NCBI RefSeq assembly: GCF_002211305.1
Contig: NZ_LOKW01000015.1
Location: forward strand, 1 to 32,630
Length of the DNA stretch: 32,630 nucleotides
Direction of reading: 5' to 3'
Source: Rhizobium sp. R634
GTDB taxonomy: Bacteria > Pseudomonadota > Alphaproteobacteria > Rhizobiales > Rhizobiaceae
The notes beneath the pieces were generated by a model. That model was not told the DNA's origin, did no database searches, and saw only the letters and a list, made by a program, of their open reading frames with translations. Made by a program: the position numbers and the translations under genes. Positions 31,298 through 32,630 of the stretch are shown piece by piece; position 1 is the first letter of the stretch, and each line of letters opens with the position of its first letter.

Positions 31298-31345
31298 GGT
31301 ATACTAGAATCTAAATTAGTAAATAGTAATATTAATGCAGATCAA
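31298..31345 (-). promoter_or_regulatory. AT-rich putative promoter region of the sugar ABC operon
   Basis: In a GC-rich gap (31177-31475, no gene) about 50 bases are strongly AT-rich. On the minus strand TTGATC at 31339-31344 is followed 18 bp later by TACTAA, and the palindrome CTAATTTAG lies next to it. No ribosome-proximal operator repeat is evident, and no regulator gene is adjacent. Confidence 0.35.
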
Positions 31346-31475
31346 AACATCCGATGCTGGATCACATCGACGATCTTGTATCGCTATCGCCTTTGCTGAC
31401 GACGTGAGCGATCCTTATCCCAGGAGACGGTCGTCCGCGTCTTCATAAGACTTACGTTGCAGGCGCACCTCGGCC

Positions 31476-32246
31476 TCAGGCGACGGACCATCCGCCGTCC
31501 ACGAGTAGGTTCGCGCCGGTAATTAGGCTCGCAGCCGGCGAGGCGAGGAAGACGACGGCACCCACCACATCATTGGTTTCACCAATCCGTCCGAGTGGGA
31601 TATGACCGAGCGTCGCTTTGCGATTGTCGGCATCGGATAGGAAAGGGGCTGTACCATCCGTGTGGATGAACGTCGGCGATACGGTATTTACGGTGACGTT
31701 GTAGCGTGCCCATTCGGCTGCAAGGCAGCGCGTAAGATGATTGATTGCCGCCTTGCTCATGCAATAGATTGCCTCGCCGCGCAGTGCCACCGTACCGGCC
31801 TGGGAACTGATATTGATGATCCGGCCCCCATTGCGTTTGATCATGTGGCGACCGACCGCCTGCGTCATCAGAAACGTGCCCTTGATGTTGACATCAAGTA
31901 TCTCGTCAAGGTCCTTCTCCTCGACAAGTTCCGCGAGATTGCCCGGCGCCACGCCGACGTTGTTAACGAGGATGTCTATCCGGCCGAACGCCGTGAGCGC
32001 CGCATCGACGGCTTGGGCAATGTGGGCCTTATTGGGAATCTCCAGTTCGACAGGGAGAACTTTTCGCCCTGCACCCTCGAGTTCGGCAATCAGACCCGCC
32101 GCCCCCGCGACATCACGGACCCCCAAAACAATATCGGAGCCTGCTGCGGCACAGGCAAGCGCGCAAGCTCGACCGATGCCACGGCTAGCTCCCGTCACCA
32201 AAGTCACTTTACCGTCAAGGCTGAAGTCCGGCGCATTCTTCTGCAT
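31476..32246 (-). CDS. SDR-family oxidoreductase
   Basis: 256-residue NAD(P)-dependent short-chain dehydrogenase with all classical elements: TGASRGIG (18-25), NNVG (95-98), the serine in INISSQAG (147-148) and Y161-x3-K165 (YCMSK). The C-terminal LITGANLLVDGGW ends the fold. An FabG/glucose-dehydrogenase-like sugar or polyol dehydrogenase is the likely class; the substrate is not readable. The ATG at 32246 follows GAGGGAGGCATCGCG; the frame extends to 32273 without a ribosome site. It lies upstream of the ribose-type ABC operon on the same strand with a 299-bp gap, so a shared pathway is plausible but not proven. Confidence 0.93.
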   Translation of the reverse strand: MQKNAPDFSLDGKVTLVTGASRGIGRACALACAAAGSDIVLGVRDVAGAAGLIAELEGAGRKVLPVELEIPNKAHIAQAVDAALTAFGRIDILVNNVGVAPGNLAELVEEKDLDEILDVNIKGTFLMTQAVGRHMIKRNGGRIINISSQAGTVALRGEAIYCMSKAAINHLTRCLAAEWARYNVTVNTVSPTFIHTDGTAPFLSDADNRKATLGHIPLGRIGETNDVVGAVVFLASPAASLITGANLLVDGGWSVA

Positions 32247-32475
32247 CGCGATGCCTCCCTCGATGAAGCTCATTTATGGCAGCGTCGGCGTGCGGATGCC
32301 AGATGGCAAGCCGCGAAGATCACGGAGAGCGGTTCAAGGGCGTTGCAGCACCACGATTATCTAGAGCGGACGTGCGCCGGTGAACTTGCGGATGGAGGTC
32401 AAAAAGCAAAAGCTCCTCGCGCCTGGCTTCGCTCACGATGGGTTCTTGAGGCGCTGGGAGGACTGCAAGTTGATA
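32247..32475. other. Intergenic region without recognised features
   Basis: Between the SDR start and the tRNA terminator I see the SDR ribosome site and no convincing ORF, repeat or operator. Short ORFs here lack ribosome sites. Confidence 0.5.
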
Positions 32476-32510
32476 TCCAAAAACGCCAAAAGCCCGCTGT
32501 GGCGCGGGCT
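32476..32510 (-). terminator. Intrinsic terminator of the initiator tRNA gene
   Basis: On the minus strand AGCCCGC-GCCACA-GCGGGCT (32491-32510) is a perfect 7-bp stem, followed directly by TTTTGGCGTTTTTGG. It starts seven bases after the tRNA CCA end. Confidence 0.88.
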
Positions 32511-32517
32511 ATTTGTT

Positions 32518-32594
<77 letters not shown>

Positions 32595-32630
32595 ATATTA
32601 TTTTACAGCAGAAAGGGCCGCTTTTGCGAC

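Overview
The window looks like a chromosomal segment of a Rhizobium-type alphaproteobacterium (R. etli / R. leguminosarum clade is my best guess). Reasons: high GC with strong GC3 bias, rhizobial-style intergenic palindromic repeats, many ABC sugar transporters, a class Ib ribonucleotide reductase operon under a cobalamin riboswitch, and an initiator tRNA with the A29-U41 deviation. I see no transposase, phage gene, CRISPR array or abrupt change in codon use, so this is ordinary chromosome rather than an island.

Layout. (1) 1-2029: start of a GtsA-like sugar-binding protein gene (minus, cut by the window edge), divergent from a LacI-family regulator, with two exact 12-bp operator cores in between. 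(2) 2103-3935: preQ1 riboswitch followed by queC-queD-queE, whose ends overlap; together they make the queuosine precursor preQ0. (3) 3948-5171: class III adenylate cyclase. (4) 5241-9757: nrdHIEF (minus) with an NrdR box over the promoter, a cobalamin riboswitch, a long leader, and a RIME-like repeat between nrdE and nrdF. (5) 9864-12663: P1B-type Zn/Cd/Pb efflux ATPase divergent from its MerR regulator, with a classic 19-bp-spacer MerR promoter. (6) 12736-13944: BaiN/HI0933-like flavoprotein. (7) 14126-17376: aldehyde module, consisting of a GAF plus Fis-HTH regulator without the AAA+ domain, an aldehyde dehydrogenase and a DUF779 protein, with an inverted repeat that may be the regulator's site and a 36-bp perfect inverted repeat between the last two genes. 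(8) 17473-20390: SDR-like protein lacking the catalytic serine, Cax/ChaA-type cation/H+ antiporter, DUF4239 membrane protein. (9) 20566-25117: intergenic repeat and a two-gene RND efflux system (lipoprotein adaptor plus pump). (10) 25125-27236, minus: three exported proteins, one with three precisely spaced four-cysteine repeats. (11) 27520-31176, minus: complete ribose-type sugar ABC importer. (12) 31476-32246: SDR dehydrogenase; then initiator tRNA-fMet at 32518-32594.

The most striking regulatory story is the nrd operon: the same transcript seems to carry two independent controls, NrdR (nucleotide-pool sensing) at the promoter and a B12 riboswitch in the leader. This suggests that the B12-independent class Ib reductase is a backup for a B12-dependent class II enzyme encoded elsewhere. 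The least understood items are the AAA+-less AcoR-like regulator, the secreted cysteine-repeat protein and its neighbours, and several repeat elements. All calls are by reading only; no database search was run.
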